Of a DNA stretch of 57,837 nt, positions 8,103-16,944 are shown one piece after another (within the stretch, counting starts at the first letter, position 1; each line of letters starts with the position of its first letter). Origin of the DNA: an uncultured bacterium. GTDB lineage: Bacteria > Bacillota > Clostridia > Oscillospirales > Oscillospiraceae. Location: positions 1-57,837 of the forward strand of contig CANDCH010000012.1 in assembly GCA_947383145.1 (NCBI GenBank). Reading direction: 5' to 3'. The notes below the pieces were generated by a model that was not told the DNA's origin, searched no databases, and worked only from the letters and a program-made list of their open reading frames with translations. A program made the position numbers and the translations under genes.

Positions 8103-8981
8103 ATGTACGAACTGATCCAGGTTTCGGAGCGAAGCTATTACATCCAGAGTCCGGCGAAGATTGGGCTGGTGCGGTTGGACGGGCAGGACGTTTGCCTGAT
8201 CGACAGCGGCAACGACAAGGACGCTGGCCGTAAAATCCGTCAGCTTTTGGACGCCAACGGCTGGCGGCTCACCGCCATCTATAACACCCACTCCAACGCT
8301 GACCACATCGGCGGCAACAAGTATTTGCAGGGCCAGACCGGGTGCAAAATCTACGCGCCGGGGATCGACTGCGCCTTTACCCGCCGCCCTGTCCTGGAAC
8401 CGTCCTTTTTGTACGGCGGCTGGCCGTGTAAGGAGCTGCGGCACAAATTCCTCATGGCCCAGGAGAGCGACGCCCAGGAATTGACGAAGGAATGTCTGCC
8501 GGAGGGCTTTGAGATCATCCCCCTGCCGGGACATTTCTTTGATATGGTGGGCTTTCGGACGCCTGATGATGTGGTCTATCTGGCGGATTGCCTGTCCAGC
8601 CGGGAAACGCTGGACAAGTATCAGATTGGCTTTATCTATGATGCCGCCGCCTATCTGAACACGCTGGAAATGGTGAAATCCCTGCAAGCGAAGGCGTTCG
8701 TCCCGGCCCACGCCGCCGCCTCCGAAGATATAGCCGGCCTCGCACAGTACAACATCGACAAGGTGCTGGAGATTGCGGACAAGATCACCGGCATCTGCGA
8801 GGAACCGCTCTGTTTTGAGGTCATTCTGCAAAAACTGTTTACAGACTACGGGCTGACAATGAACTTTGAGCAATACGTTTTGGTGGGCAGCACCGTCCGC
8901 TCCTATCTGGCGTGGCTGAAGGATACCGGCAGGCTGAACGCTCTGTTTGAAAACAATATGCTGCTCTGGCAAAGAGCATAG
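8103..8981 (+). CDS. MBL-fold metallo-hydrolase
   Basis: 292 residues. The start at 8103 is preferred over 8076 because AGGAGG at 8088-8093 is nine bases before it. The metal site is recognisable but not canonical: HSNADHIGG in place of HxHxDH, LPGHFFDMVGF for the next His, LADCLSS for the bridging Asp and VPAHAA for the last His. The C-terminal third is a helical extension with no clear family. It overlaps the end of the PEBP gene only if the upstream start is used. Substrate unknown. Confidence 0.88.
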   Translation: MYELIQVSERSYYIQSPAKIGLVRLDGQDVCLIDSGNDKDAGRKIRQLLDANGWRLTAIYNTHSNADHIGGNKYLQGQTGCKIYAPGIDCAFTRRPVLEPSFLYGGWPCKELRHKFLMAQESDAQELTKECLPEGFEIIPLPGHFFDMVGFRTPDDVVYLADCLSSRETLDKYQIGFIYDAAAYLNTLEMVKSLQAKAFVPAHAAASEDIAGLAQYNIDKVLEIADKITGICEEPLCFEVILQKLFTDYGLTMNFEQYVLVGSTVRSYLAWLKDTGRLNALFENNMLLWQRA

Positions 8982-8991
8982 CGATATACAG

Positions 8992-9033
8992 CGGCGCAGG
9001 GAGGGATTGGTTGATCCGTCCCTGCGTCGTTTT
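8992..9033 (+). terminator. Intrinsic terminator after the MBL gene
   Basis: Imperfect hairpin GCGCAGGGAGGGAT / ATCCGTCCCTGCGT followed by CGTTTTC, 11 bases after the stop codon. Confidence 0.7.
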
Positions 9034-9077
9034 CTTCGCGGCTCAAAAAACAGCAGGAATAATGAAAGGTATCCCTG

Positions 9078-9251
9078 GAGCCTGTTTTAAAACTTTGGGA
9101 CTGTACACAAAGTGCTGAAATGATAACATAAACCGCATGAGAAGACACGAAATAAGCGGGAAACAATGGAATAGGATCAAGGACGAGTTCCCGCCCGCGG
9201 GGAAGCCGCAAGGAGGACGGCCAGGGGAAATGCTAAATGCGCTCCTATTTG
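9078..9251 (+). mobile_element. IS5-like insertion sequence remnant (left end)
   Basis: The left end GAGCCTGTTTTAAAAC resembles IS5-group termini. From ATG 9137 the frame reads MRRHEISGKQWNRIKDEFPP, then GRPGEMLNALLF, which is the N-terminus of the DUF4096 domain of IS5-type transposases. The frame then runs into the 3' end of the nucleoside kinase gene at about 9250, so only about 38 codons remain. The fragment lies right at the kinase stop codon. Confidence 0.65.
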
Positions 9252-10922
9252 TCAGGCGTGATAGCAGCCGCCGCCGATGAACTCCCGCATGAGGGAGGTC
9301 TTGGGGATGTTGTCCGCCGGGATGGGCAGGAAATAGTTCAGGAATTTCAGCAGCCGCTTGGCCTCGATATACTCCTCGCTGTCCCGGGGCACGCCGAACA
9401 GCAGAGGCTGGACGTAGGGCTTCAGCAGGGAGGTCTCGTAGATCAGCGCCGAGTTGAAAATCATATCCGCGCTGTCCTGGAAGGGGAAGATGTTGGTCTC
9501 CTCTCCCCGCCGGACGGAGGGCCACATACGGATGGTGGCCTGGGCGGTGTAGCCCCGGGTCCGGGCGTCCCGCTCAATCCGCCGCAGGAGGCGGGCGTCT
9601 GTGGTGGGAATGCGGTTGTGCCCGTCGATGTTCAGGGTGGTGAGACAGCTGATGTAGATGCGGTACTTGCTCTCTTTCGGCAGCGCGTAGGTGAACTGGT
9701 CGTTGAGGCAGTGGATGCCCTCGATCACCAGCACGTCCCCCGCCCCCAGGGTGAGAAAATTGCCGCTGTACTCACGCAGGCCCCGCTTGAAGTTGTAGAC
9801 GGGCATATCCACCGTCTCCCCGTTCAGCAGCCGGTTCATGTCCGTGTTGAACTGCTCCACGTCCATGGCCCCCAGGCCCTCAAAGTCGGGGCGGCCGTTT
9901 TCGTCCAGGGGCGTCTTGTCGCGGTTGACGAAATAGTTGTCGGTGGCGATGGCGTGGGGGCGCAGGCCGCAGGCCCGCAGCTGGGTGGACAGCCGGTGGG
10001 AGAAGGTGGTCTTGCCGGAGGAGGAGGGCCCCGCGATCATCACGAAGCGGACGTCCCTGCGTCCGGCGATCTCCGCGGCGATGTCGCCGATTTTTTTCTC
10101 CATCATGGCCTCATGGGCCAGAATCAGCGGCGTGGCCCCGCCCTGGGATACGATGGTGTTCAGCTCCGCCACATTGGTGGCGCTCAGCGCCTTGGAGCGC
10201 AGCGTGGACTGGTAGAGCTCCCGGAATACCTTCATGGAGGGCTTGAACTCCCCCAGTCGGTGGGGGTCCTTCTGGGTGGGCAGGCGGAGCACAAAGCCGT
10301 TTTCAAACAGCTCCAGGCCGAAGCACTTGATATAGCCGGTGTCCGGCACCATGTAGCCGTAGAAATAGTTGACAAAGCCATCCAGGGAGTAGACGTTGAC
10401 GTGGGAATTGATGCGGAAGCTGAGAAGCTGGGCCTTGTGGATCAGCCGCGCCCGGGTGAACAGCTCGGCGGCGTCGTCGGTGCTGACGGACCGCTTCTCG
10501 ATGGGCAGCGCCAGGGCGGACAGCTCCCGCATCCGGGCCTCCACCCGGTCCAGCAGGCTCTGATCCAGGGCGATGCCGCCCCGGGCCAGGATGAAAAGGG
10601 CGCTGCTCAGGGAATACTCCACCGAAATGTGCTCCACGCTTTCCCGGCCGGCCACGTCATGGAAGGCCTTCAGCATGAGGAAGACCGCGCTGCGCTCATA
10701 GGTCTGGATGCCGGGCCTGTCCTGGGCGGTGACCATGCGCAGCGAACAGTCCCGGTCCACGGTTTTGTGAAGCTCGCAGAGCTTCCCGTCCTTGTTGACC
10801 AGCAGAATGTCGCAGGGGAACCGGTCCTGGAAATCCGCCGCGATGGTGCGGTAGGGCGTTCCGAGGGGGTATTGATACGCAGCGCCGTCCACAGTGACCT
10901 GTACCATTCTCTTCTCTTCCAT
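9252..10922 (-). CDS. Nucleoside kinase with TGS domain (uridine kinase-like)
   Basis: 556 residues. Order of parts: TGS-like ubiquitin-fold domain (residues ~1-70), a ThrRS second-additional-domain-like region (~75-210, with HISVEYSLSSALFILARGG), and a PRK/uridine kinase domain from ~285 with Walker A GPSSSGKTTF, ATDNYFVNRD, VEQFNTDMNRLLNG and the lid region RRIERDARTRGY. This ThrRS-like/uridine kinase architecture is common in Firmicutes. It phosphorylates a nucleoside with NTP in the cytosol; the exact substrate cannot be read. The start lies behind GAGGAGG. An IS remnant abuts its 3' end. Confidence 0.92.
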   Translation of the reverse strand: MEEKRMVQVTVDGAAYQYPLGTPYRTIAADFQDRFPCDILLVNKDGKLCELHKTVDRDCSLRMVTAQDRPGIQTYERSAVFLMLKAFHDVAGRESVEHISVEYSLSSALFILARGGIALDQSLLDRVEARMRELSALALPIEKRSVSTDDAAELFTRARLIHKAQLLSFRINSHVNVYSLDGFVNYFYGYMVPDTGYIKCFGLELFENGFVLRLPTQKDPHRLGEFKPSMKVFRELYQSTLRSKALSATNVAELNTIVSQGGATPLILAHEAMMEKKIGDIAAEIAGRRDVRFVMIAGPSSSGKTTFSHRLSTQLRACGLRPHAIATDNYFVNRDKTPLDENGRPDFEGLGAMDVEQFNTDMNRLLNGETVDMPVYNFKRGLREYSGNFLTLGAGDVLVIEGIHCLNDQFTYALPKESKYRIYISCLTTLNIDGHNRIPTTDARLLRRIERDARTRGYTAQATIRMWPSVRRGEETNIFPFQDSADMIFNSALIYETSLLKPYVQPLLFGVPRDSEEYIEAKRLLKFLNYFLPIPADNIPKTSLMREFIGGGCYHA

Positions 10923-11003
10923 GGGATGACCTCCTCTGTCTGATGATTGCGCCCGTCAGGAGGGCGCGCGGGCGGAAGGGGCGGGGCCTTCGCCCTCCGC
11001 TCC

Positions 11004-11032
11004 AGTGTAACACACCGGCCGCGTTTTTTCAA
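11004..11032 (-). promoter_or_regulatory. Sigma-A promoter of the nucleoside kinase gene
   Basis: On the minus strand TTGAAA, 17 bases, TACACT, about 80 bases before the start codon at 10922. Confidence 0.55.
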
Positions 11033-11066
11033 CCGCCGTCCGCTCCGGCGGAACGGTTCCGTGTGG

Positions 11067-13853
11067 TCAGCGGCCCGCCAATCGGAGCCGGAAGGCGAGG
11101 CGCTGGTCCCGTTCCCCGCTGACATGGTACGCCTCCTCCACGTCGGCGCCCCAGCTGTCGATGCCGCCCACCCCCCGCATGGCGCCGCACACCGTCACCA
11201 CCGTGCGGACGGGGCGGGGCAGCTCGTAAGCGTGGGCGGCCTGGGCCAGCTGATGGGGCGTATAGGGGATGGCGGAGAAAGCGAAGGGCGCGCCGTCCAT
11301 CTCCAGCGCCAGCGTGGAGCCGTCTGTGCCGCGCAGGAGAACGGCGCGGGTGTCCATGTGGCAGCCGCACTCCTGGGGTACCAGGTAGGCGGGGATGTGG
11401 GGGGCCTCCCGGTGCCAGCCGAACACGCCGCCCCTTTTGCGGTCCGGGTAGGTTTCCCCGGACAGGCCCAGCCACTCCACCCGCTCCAGCGGCTCCGGGG
11501 TCTCGAACCGCAGGCCGAACAGGGGCAGTCCGGGCCGTTCCGCCGCGCCGTGGTATCGGGCGTGTACCGTCATCACCCCCGCGCCGTTTACGCTATAGGT
11601 GACCTCCGTCTCCAGCCCCGGCAGGGCGGGGGCGGTATAGGCGTAACGGATGGAGACGGCACTCTCGTCCTCGCTGAGCATCTCCCAGCCCCGGCACACC
11701 TGCCAGCCCTCCGCCGCTGACCAGATAGAGCTTCGGGCGGCAGACCCGTTCCCCAAATCGTTCTCCGTGGGGGCCCGCCAATAGGCCGGGCGGGGCGCCC
11801 GCCACAGCCACTCCCGGCCCCCGGACGCCAGGGACACCGGCCCGCCCTCCGGGTAGGAGAACAAAATCTCAAAGCCCTCTCCCCGCACGCCCAGGGCCCC
11901 GTCCCCGCGGGTGATTCGGAGGGGGGATTTTTTGATTTTGAGGGCGGGCAGGGCCAGAGCCCCTTTCGCCCGCTCGTTGGCCGCGTCATGGGCAGCCCGC
12001 TCCCCGGGGGTGGAATACCAGTACCGCGCCTCCTGCATGGCGGGCTTTTCGGTTCCGTCCGCGAACACGATGCCGTTGCCGCTGAAGGCGTAGTCCGTCT
12101 GCCGCTCTCCAAAGTCGCCGCCGTAGCCCAGCACCCGCTCTCCGTTGCAGTTCACGTGCCACAGGGCCTGGTCCATGTAGTCCCAGATAAACCCTCCCTG
12201 GTACATGGGGAACTCCTCCCCCAGGCGGATATAACTCTCCATGCCCCCCAGGGAGTTTCCCATGTCATGCATGTATTCGCACAAAATAAAGGGCTTTTTC
12301 GGGCTGTTCTCCAAATATTTTCGGATATCCTCCGGGGAGGCGTACATCCGGCTCTCCACATCGGAGATACCGTCGTAGCCGGGGCAGTTGAAGGCGCCCT
12401 CGTAGTGCACCGCCCGGCTGGGGTCGCTTTGCCGGAAGAAATCCGCCATGGCCTGGATGCACGTTCCGGCGTAGGACTCGTTGCCGCAGGACCAGAACAG
12501 GACGGACACGTGGTTCTTGTCCCGCTGGAACATGGAGCGGGCCCGGTCCACCACGCACGCCTCCCATTCGGGGCGGCTCCCCGGCACGTTCCAGGAGGGC
12601 TCGATGGCCCCCAGTTTCTGCCAGGAGCCGTGGCTCTCCAGGTTGGCCTCGTCCATGACATACACGCCGCTTTGATCGCACAGATGATACCAGGGAGTCT
12701 GGTTGGGGTAGTGGGAGGTGCGCACGGCGTTGATGTTGTTTCGTTTAAAGGTGGCCATGGCGGCGGCCATGTCCGCCATGCCGACGGCCCGGCCGGTATC
12801 CGGGTTCCACTCGTGGCGGTTTACGCCGTTGAGCATCAGCCGCTCCCCGTTGAGCAGGAGCAGGCCGTCTTTCAGCTCAAACCGCCGGAAGCCAATGTCG
12901 TAGGGAACCACCTCCGCCGCCGTCCCGTCCGGGGCGGCGAGGGTGAGGGTGACATGGTACAGCTCGGGGTGTTCGTGGTCCCAGGGCCGGATGTTCTCAA
13001 AGCGGAAGGGCTGGCTGAATCGATATTCCCCATCCTGGCGCAGGTCCAGCCCGCCGTCAAAAAGTACGCCTTGCGCGGGATGCTCCACGCGGCAATGAAC
13101 TGCCGCGCCCCCTGCTTCCCCGCTGAGCAGCAGCCGGACGGACAGGGTCCCGGTGGAGTTGTCCCGCTCCAGCCCCGCCTGGAGCCACAGGTCCTCCAGA
13201 TGAACCCCGGGCTTGGCATAGAGGTACACGGGCCGGAACAGCCCGGAGAAGCGGAAGAAATCCTGGTCCTCGATCCACGCCGCGCTGGAGCGCTTGTACA
13301 CCTCCGCGCACAGGCGGTTGCCGGTGTCCCGGACGTAGGGAGTGAGGTCAAACTCCGACGGGGTGAAGCTGTCCTCGGCGTAGCCCACGAAATGCCCGTT
13401 GAGCCACACATAAATGGATTGCTCCGCTCCCTGGAAGCTGACGCACACCCGCTTTCCCCGCAGGCCGGGGTCCAGGTCAAACTCCCGGACGTAGCTGCCA
13501 ACGGGATCGTCCTCCAAATCCACCTGGGGCGGGCGCAGCTCGGCGCGGCCGTCCCAGGGATAGAGGGTGTTGATGTACTGAATCTGACCGTAGCCCTGGG
13601 TCTCCATGTGGCCGGGGACCTGGATGGAGCCGAATGTCGAATCGTCAAAGCCCTCCCGCCAGAAGTCCGCGGGGCGGGCGGCGGGTTTGGGACTCCAGGC
13701 AAACCGCCACAGCCCGTCCAGGGACTGGCGCAGGGAGGACTCCCCCCGGTCCGCCTCCTCCGCCGAGGCATAGCACACGTGGTCGGAATGGGCGTCCAGC
13801 CGGTTCACCCGGAACACGGTGGGGTCGGCGAGCCACTTCAAATCTGTGTTCAT
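11067..13853 (-). CDS. lacZ: Beta-galactosidase, GH2
   Basis: 928 residues; hydrolyses lactose and other beta-galactosides. Domains: sugar-binding (PGHMETQGYG, QGAEQSIYVWLNGHFVGYAEDS in parts: WLNGHFVGYAEDS), immunoglobulin-like, TIM barrel with acid/base Glu at about 459 (CGNESYAG) and nucleophile Glu at about 526 (LCEYMHDMGN), then the C-terminal Bgal_small_N domain. It is shorter than the E. coli enzyme (about 1023 residues). There is no signal peptide, so it is cytosolic. It is the third gene of galK-galT-lacZ, so lactose hydrolysis feeds the Leloir genes before it. Confidence 0.95.
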   Translation of the reverse strand: MNTDLKWLADPTVFRVNRLDAHSDHVCYASAEEADRGESSLRQSLDGLWRFAWSPKPAARPADFWREGFDDSTFGSIQVPGHMETQGYGQIQYINTLYPWDGRAELRPPQVDLEDDPVGSYVREFDLDPGLRGKRVCVSFQGAEQSIYVWLNGHFVGYAEDSFTPSEFDLTPYVRDTGNRLCAEVYKRSSAAWIEDQDFFRFSGLFRPVYLYAKPGVHLEDLWLQAGLERDNSTGTLSVRLLLSGEAGGAAVHCRVEHPAQGVLFDGGLDLRQDGEYRFSQPFRFENIRPWDHEHPELYHVTLTLAAPDGTAAEVVPYDIGFRRFELKDGLLLLNGERLMLNGVNRHEWNPDTGRAVGMADMAAAMATFKRNNINAVRTSHYPNQTPWYHLCDQSGVYVMDEANLESHGSWQKLGAIEPSWNVPGSRPEWEACVVDRARSMFQRDKNHVSVLFWSCGNESYAGTCIQAMADFFRQSDPSRAVHYEGAFNCPGYDGISDVESRMYASPEDIRKYLENSPKKPFILCEYMHDMGNSLGGMESYIRLGEEFPMYQGGFIWDYMDQALWHVNCNGERVLGYGGDFGERQTDYAFSGNGIVFADGTEKPAMQEARYWYSTPGERAAHDAANERAKGALALPALKIKKSPLRITRGDGALGVRGEGFEILFSYPEGGPVSLASGGREWLWRAPRPAYWRAPTENDLGNGSAARSSIWSAAEGWQVCRGWEMLSEDESAVSIRYAYTAPALPGLETEVTYSVNGAGVMTVHARYHGAAERPGLPLFGLRFETPEPLERVEWLGLSGETYPDRKRGGVFGWHREAPHIPAYLVPQECGCHMDTRAVLLRGTDGSTLALEMDGAPFAFSAIPYTPHQLAQAAHAYELPRPVRTVVTVCGAMRGVGGIDSWGADVEEAYHVSGERDQRLAFRLRLAGR

Positions 13854-13952
13854 AGCGATGTCTCCTCATTCTGTTTTCAGCGCGCCCGTGTGCCGGAGGG
13901 GGGCGGCGCGGCAACCGGGCTGAGGCGCCGCCCCAGCCCGGTCACGGTGTTT

Positions 13953-15452
13953 TCAGGCGATGCCGCCCAGGAATTTCAGGAACTGCTCTTTTCCCCGCGG
14001 GGTGCGGGCGTAAACGCCGCAGTGCTCCAGCACCTGGGCGAACACCTTGCCCGTCTCCGCCTTCACAATGTCCAGGGCGTTGTCCGGGGTGATGGCGCAG
14101 TCCTTGGCAAACGCCTCCGCCCAGTCCGCGTGCTTTTCCGTCAGCTCATTGTCCCGCAGGTCCTTGCCGGAGGCCAGACCCTCCGCCACTGCGGCCAGCT
14201 CCTCCTTGAGCCGGGCCGGGAGCACCGCCAGGCCCATCACCTCGATGAGGCCGATGTTCTCCTTTTTGATGTGGTGGAGCTCCGCGTGGGGGTGGTAGAC
14301 GCCCAAGGGGTGCTCCTGGGTGGTGATGTTGTTGCGCAGCACCAGATCCAGCTGGAATTTGTCCCCCCGCTTCCGGGCGATGGGGGTGATGGTGTTGTGG
14401 GGCTCGCCCTCCGTTTCGGCGAAGAGGAAGGCCTCCTCGTCGGTATACCCCCGCCACGCGGTCAAAATCCTGTCCGCCAGATCAATAAGCCGCTCCGGGC
14501 TTTGGGACGCGAGGCGCACCACAGACATGGGCCACTTCACAATGCCGGCCTCCACGTCCTCAAAGCCGGGAAATACAAAGGGCGTCTCCACCGGAGCCTT
14601 GGCCATGGCGAACTCGTACCGCCCGCCCTGGAAGTGGTCGTGCGCCAGAATCGAGCCGCCCACGATGGGCAGGTCGGCGTTGGAGCCCACGAAGTAGTGG
14701 GGGAACTGGCGGACGAAGTCCAGCAGCTTGGCGAAGCAGGCCCGGTCGATCTTCATGGGGGTATGGACGCTGTTCAGGCAGATGCAGTGCTCGTTGTAGT
14801 AGACGTAGGGGGAGTACTGCAAAAACCAGGGGGAGCCGTTGATGGTGATGGGGATGATGCGGTGGTTCTGCCGCGCCGGGTGATTCACCCGGCCCGCGTA
14901 GCCCTCGTTTTCCGCGCACAGCTGGCACCTGGGATAGGCGGAGGCGGGCAGGTTCTTGGCCGCCGCGATGGCCTTGGGGTCCTTCTCCGGCTTGGACAGG
15001 TTGATGGTCACGTCCAGTTCGCCGTAGGGCGTGGGGGCCTTCCACTGGATGTCGCGGGCGATTCGGTCCCGGCGGATGTAGTTGGTGTCCTGGCTGAATT
15101 TGTAGTACCAGTCGGTGGCCTTCTGCGGGTGCTCCCGATAGAGCGCCTGGAAGGTCTCGATCACCTGGGCGGGCCGGGGGGTGAGGCGGCCCATGAGCTC
15201 GGTATCGAACAGGTCCCGGTAGACCACGGAGTTCTCAGTGAGCGCGCCGCGCTGGCAGGCGTCGTCCAGCAGCGCCTCCAGCACCGGGGCCAGCTCCACC
15301 TCGCTCCAGCGCCCGCCGGGGTTCGCGTAGCTGTCCAGCTTGAGGGCGTCCAGGATGGCGTTCACTGCCCAGTCCCTCTCACAGCGCTGGATCAGCCCCG
15401 TTTGCAGGGCGTAGGCCGTCAGCCTGGAAATGGCTTCGTTTCGGTCCATCAT
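13953..15452 (-). CDS. galT: UDP-glucose--hexose-1-phosphate uridylyltransferase, Firmicutes class II
   Basis: 499 residues, the length of the Gram-positive GalT-2 family. Exchanges galactose-1-phosphate with UDP-glucose in the Leloir pathway. Family marks: CQLCAENEGYAGR, HCICLNSVHTPMKI, GGSILAHDHFQGGRYEF (catalytic HDHFQGG type motif rather than the HPH of class I) and YHPHAELHHIKKENIGLIEV in parts (HAELHHIKKENIG). It begins 12 bases after the galK stop behind AGGGAGG. galE and galM were not found in the window. Confidence 0.95.
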   Translation of the reverse strand: MMDRNEAISRLTAYALQTGLIQRCERDWAVNAILDALKLDSYANPGGRWSEVELAPVLEALLDDACQRGALTENSVVYRDLFDTELMGRLTPRPAQVIETFQALYREHPQKATDWYYKFSQDTNYIRRDRIARDIQWKAPTPYGELDVTINLSKPEKDPKAIAAAKNLPASAYPRCQLCAENEGYAGRVNHPARQNHRIIPITINGSPWFLQYSPYVYYNEHCICLNSVHTPMKIDRACFAKLLDFVRQFPHYFVGSNADLPIVGGSILAHDHFQGGRYEFAMAKAPVETPFVFPGFEDVEAGIVKWPMSVVRLASQSPERLIDLADRILTAWRGYTDEEAFLFAETEGEPHNTITPIARKRGDKFQLDLVLRNNITTQEHPLGVYHPHAELHHIKKENIGLIEVMGLAVLPARLKEELAAVAEGLASGKDLRDNELTEKHADWAEAFAKDCAITPDNALDIVKAETGKVFAQVLEHCGVYARTPRGKEQFLKFLGGIA

Positions 15453-15464
15453 GTCCGCCTCCCT

Positions 15465-16763
15465 TTATTCCGCCGCCACGCAGCCGCCCTGGGGACGGAT
15501 GTGGAGCACGTGGCACTTGTCCCGGCCAAGCAGGGCCTCCATGCCTGATTTGAAGCCGTCCAGCTTCTCGTTCGGCACCCACGCCTGGATGGTGCCCGCG
15601 AAGCCGCCGCCGTGGACCCGGACGGCCCCGGTTCCCTCCAGCAGCTCCGACGCCACCGCCAGACACATGGGAACGGCCTGTTGTTCCGGGGCGGAGGTGG
15701 ACCAGGTGTTTTGCAGGTGCAGGGAGGAGGAGAGCCCGGAGGCGTTCACCAGGGCCAGGAAGCGGCCGAAGTCCCCGGCCTTCAGGGCCTGGGCCTCCTG
15801 AACGGCCCGCCGGTCGTCGGCATAGAAGTGCATGGCGCGCAGCACCGCCCGGTCGCCGCAGGCTTTCCGCAGGGCGGGGAGGGAGGCCCGGAAGTCCGCC
15901 TCCGGCACGTCCCGGAGGAACCGCTTGCCGAAGCGGGCGGACACCGCCCCCATCTCCCGGGTGATATCGGCGTAGTCGTCCGTCAGGTCGCCGTGGCTGG
16001 AGCAGGTGTCCACAATGCACAGGGCGTGGCCGGATTGGGTGAAGTCGTAGTCCACCCGCTCCACCACCGGGTCCGCCGGGTCGTTGAAGTCGATGGCCAC
16101 GCAGGCGCCCACCGAGGAGCCCATCTGGTCCATCAGGCCGCAGGGCTTGCCGAAATAGACGTTTTCGGCGTGCTGGCCGATTTTGGCGATGGTCACGGGG
16201 TCCAGCCTGTCCCCGCAGCAGAAGCGGTTGAAGATATTGCCCAGCAGGGTCTCATAGGCGGCGGAGGAGGACAGCCCGGAGCCGGACAGCACGGTGGAGT
16301 TGGCGCAGGCGTCGAAGCCGGACAGGGGATAGCCCAGCTCCTTGATTTTTGCCGCCACGCCCCGCACCAGGGCGGCGGAGGTGTTTTCCTCTTTCTTCTT
16401 TGGCGCCAGGTCGCTGAGGTCGATCTCCAGGGCGGGGTAGCCCTCGGACCGGATGCGGACCACGTTCAGGCCGTTGGGGGCGGCGCAGGCCAGCATGTCC
16501 AGGTCCACGCTGCCGCACAGAACGCGGCCGTGCTGGTGGTCGGTGTGATTGCCGCCGATCTCGGTGCGGCCGGGGCCGCTGAACAGCGCCGCGCCCTGAG
16601 CGCCCGCGCCATAGCAGGCGGAAAAGGTCTCCACCGTATGGATGCACCGCTCACGGGCCTGGTCCAGCCGCTGGGCGCTGCCGTCCAGGGCGTAGAGGGC
16701 GGCCAGGGCCTGATCATGGGCCCCCTGTTTCAAGGCGGCCGCAAGCTGGGTACAGTCAGACAT
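15465..16763 (-). CDS. galK: Galactokinase
   Basis: 432 residues. Phosphorylates galactose at C1 with ATP. GHMP-kinase marks: GRTEIGGNHTDHQHG near the N-terminus (galactokinase signature), STVLSGSGLSSSAAYETL (motif 2, nucleotide binding) and RVHGGGFAGTIQ near the C-terminus (motif 3). The start at 16763 is chosen over the upstream in-frame 16796 because GAGGTGAG precedes it. It is the promoter-proximal gene of galK-galT-lacZ. Confidence 0.95.
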   Translation of the reverse strand: MSDCTQLAAALKQGAHDQALAALYALDGSAQRLDQARERCIHTVETFSACYGAGAQGAALFSGPGRTEIGGNHTDHQHGRVLCGSVDLDMLACAAPNGLNVVRIRSEGYPALEIDLSDLAPKKKEENTSAALVRGVAAKIKELGYPLSGFDACANSTVLSGSGLSSSAAYETLLGNIFNRFCCGDRLDPVTIAKIGQHAENVYFGKPCGLMDQMGSSVGACVAIDFNDPADPVVERVDYDFTQSGHALCIVDTCSSHGDLTDDYADITREMGAVSARFGKRFLRDVPEADFRASLPALRKACGDRAVLRAMHFYADDRRAVQEAQALKAGDFGRFLALVNASGLSSSLHLQNTWSTSAPEQQAVPMCLAVASELLEGTGAVRVHGGGFAGTIQAWVPNEKLDGFKSGMEALLGRDKCHVLHIRPQGGCVAAE

Positions 16764-16820
16764 CGCTCTCACCTCGTTTTTGGGTTTGGGACGCACCGTC
16801 CCTGTAATGAATACGCTATC

Positions 16821-16849
16821 ACTTTACCACAGCGGGCAGTTTTTGGCAA
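16821..16849 (-). promoter_or_regulatory. Sigma-A promoter of galK-galT-lacZ
   Basis: On the minus strand TTGCCA, 17 bases, TAAAGT, 57 bases before the galK start. Confidence 0.6.
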
Positions 16850-16881
16850 GAACGGCGTGGAGAAAAACGGCGCAAATACAA

Positions 16882-16913
16882 AAGCGGCGGGGCCCGGCTG
16901 GGCCCCGCCGCTT
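16882..16913. terminator. Strong bidirectional intrinsic terminator
   Basis: Perfect 14-bp stem AAGCGGCGGGGCCC / GGGCCCCGCCGCTT with a 4-base loop; T-rich tails on both strands (ATTTTTC on plus, TTTGTATTT on minus). It ends the recombinase transcript and insulates the gal promoter. Confidence 0.85.
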
Positions 16914-16944
16914 ATTTTTCGTGAAACGGGGAATGCTGTGCTTG

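Noticed and set aside
11988-15548. 1186-codon plus-strand frame opposite lacZ and galT
   Set aside because: Runs antisense across two well-identified genes and their gap; composition is that of an antisense GC-rich shadow.
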